64,000 bases of DNA from Povalibacter uvarum (GTDB lineage Bacteria; Pseudomonadota; Gammaproteobacteria; Steroidobacterales; Steroidobacteraceae), in NCBI RefSeq assembly GCF_014202975.1, contig NZ_JACHHZ010000004.1, forward strand, positions 248,001 through 312,000, written 5' to 3'. Positions 63,043 through 64,000 of this stretch are shown here, piece after piece; within the stretch, counting starts at the first letter, position 1; every line of letters begins with the position of its first letter. The notes under the pieces are model-generated. The model was given only the letters and a program-made list of their open reading frames with translations. It was not told the DNA's origin and did not search any database. The translations under genes were made by a program, and so were the position numbers.

Positions 63043-64000
63043 ATGAAAGTCCTTTTCGTTTCGACACTGTATGCACCCAACGAGCGCGGCGGCGCGGAGC
63101 GCACCGTGCGCATCGTCGCGGAAGCGCTCGTTGCAAACGGCCATCAGGCGACCGTCGTCAGTCTCTCGCCCGACGGCGTTGCGCGCGAAGGCGAGGTCAA
63201 CGGCGTTCGGACCTACTATGTGCCGCTTGCGAACCTCTTCTGGAAGCAATCGGAAGAGTCGCGCAACCCGATTGCGCGCATGGCCTGGCATGCTGTCGAT
63301 GCGTGGAATCCAATCATGGCTTCTCGTGTGCGTCGCATCCTCGAGCGCGAGAAACCCGATGTCGTACAGACCGGCAATCTGCAGGGATTCTCGGTGTCGC
63401 TCTGGCGAACTGTGCGCCAGATGAACATCCCGCTCGTGCAGATGCTGCATGACTACTACCTCGGTTGTCCGAAGTGCACGATGACGCAGGGACTCGAGAA
63501 TTGCGCGAAGCAGTGCGGTTCGTGCCACGTGTTCGCGACGCCGCGACGCATGAACTCGAATCTGCCGGCGGCGGTGATCAGCTTGAGTCGACGCATGCTG
63601 ACGCGGCTAGAGGACACCGGCTTGTTCGGGCAAGTCCCGAACAAGTTCATCATTCACGGCGCCAGCAACGCGCGCATCAACGCAACACCGCGTGCGAATC
63701 GAGCGCCCGGCAGTCCGATCGTCGTCGGCTATCTGGGCCGCATGGAGAAGGACACGAAGGGAATCGAGGTGCTGCTGGACGCGGCGAAGAAGCTGCCGGC
63801 GCACCAGGTTTCCGTATTGCTGGGCGGGAAGGGCGACGAGGCGTACATGACCGAGCTGCGAGCGGCCTATGCCGGCAGCAACGTCCAGTTCCTGGGCTTC
63901 GTCAGACCGGCAGAATTTCTCGAGCGCATCGACGTGCTCGTCGTTCCGTCGGTCTGGGAAGAGCCGCTCGGCCGCGTCATCTACGAGGCGTACGCCCAGG
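63043..64000 (+). CDS. GT4 glycosyltransferase, 3' end beyond the window
   Basis: The first 319 residues are present. It opens MKVLFVSTLYAPNERGGAERTVRIVAEAL, the group-1 GT-B start with the GGAE loop. The C-terminal half includes VVGYLGRMEKDTKGIEVLL, LLGGKGDEAY, and VPSVWEEPLGRVIYEAYAQ where the sequence ends, close to the expected donor-binding EX7E region. A Cys-rich stretch (YLGCPKCTMTQGLENCAKQCGSC) in the middle is typical of some GT4 members. It begins 11 bp after the methyltransferase stop, in line with the operon. The missing piece is probably about 50-80 residues. Confidence 0.9.
   Translation, partial: MKVLFVSTLYAPNERGGAERTVRIVAEALVANGHQATVVSLSPDGVAREGEVNGVRTYYVPLANLFWKQSEESRNPIARMAWHAVDAWNPIMASRVRRILEREKPDVVQTGNLQGFSVSLWRTVRQMNIPLVQMLHDYYLGCPKCTMTQGLENCAKQCGSCHVFATPRRMNSNLPAAVISLSRRMLTRLEDTGLFGQVPNKFIIHGASNARINATPRANRAPGSPIVVGYLGRMEKDTKGIEVLLDAAKKLPAHQVSVLLGGKGDEAYMTELRAAYAGSNVQFLGFVRPAEFLERIDVLVVPSVWEEPLGRVIYEAYAQ

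Noticed and set aside
1-64000. CRISPR arrays, insertion sequences and integrases
   Set aside because: No regularly spaced repeats, transposase motifs or terminal inverted repeats were found; the palindromes present are REP-like.

Overview
The window is high-GC DNA packed with genes and reads as a chromosomal segment of an aerobic, carbohydrate-degrading Gram-negative bacterium. It carries TonB-dependent uptake, FadL and EpsE/F/G-type exopolysaccharide genes, Caulobacter/Xanthomonas-style xylose genes, and REP-like palindromes of the kind common in Xanthomonas relatives. A Steroidobacter/Nevskia/Xanthomonas-like gammaproteobacterium is my inference; no rRNA or marker gene settles it. No tRNA, rRNA, CRISPR array, transposase or integrase was seen.

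Region 1 (1-11.3 kb) is mixed. It has the body of a beta-propeller sensor histidine kinase cut by the left edge, a small membrane protein, a lipoprotein penicillin-acylase-type hydrolase, an MDR-family dehydrogenase, an NfeD/SPFH membrane pair, and a MoxR ATPase/VWA pair. The last pair is flanked by REP-like hairpins and GAGC-rich low-complexity tracts.

Region 2 (11.3-38.4 kb) is a complete-looking glucuronoxylan utilisation locus. A six-gene + strand operon encodes GH67 alpha-glucuronidase, an acetylesterase, ManD mannonate dehydratase, GH43, GH3 with an inserted PA14-like domain, and GH2. A divergent minus-strand operon encodes XylX and XylB (oxidative xylose pathway) and a fructuronate reductase-like enzyme. 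A second minus operon encodes another GH3 and a hexuronate-type MFS transporter, and a large TonB-dependent receptor sits at the far end. A LacI-type and a FadR/GntR-type regulator lie inside the locus. Four matching palindromes (consensus TGRTAnCGnTAYCA) precede xylX, lie between lacI and GH67, precede the second GH3, and precede the receptor. Together they suggest one LacI-family regulon. The likely flow is side-chain removal and xylo-oligosaccharide cleavage in the periplasm, then xylose through XylB/XylX and glucuronate through fructuronate, mannonate and 2-keto-3-deoxygluconate. Glucuronate isomerase, KDG kinase/aldolase, xylonate dehydratase and any endo-xylanase are absent from the window.

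Region 3 (38.5-49.5 kb) is housekeeping and accessory: a membrane PQQ dehydrogenase, a GCS2-type carboxylate-amine ligase overlapping a class I amidotransferase-like hydrolase, a lipoprotein, a GNAT, L-serine ammonia-lyase, a luciferase-like oxidoreductase, a methyltransferase and a FadL porin.

Region 4 (49.5-64 kb) is an exopolysaccharide operon. It opens with a 642-bp non-coding leader and a small protein with a PEP-CTERM-like tail. Then follow a priming sugar-phosphate transferase, EpsE, EpsF, a degenerate EpsG kinase, a polymerase/ligase-like membrane protein, OpgC, a GT2, an exported GH26-like glycanase, a second acyltransferase, two GT4-type glycosyltransferases and a methyltransferase, most overlapping by 4-20 bp. 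The last gene runs off the right edge.
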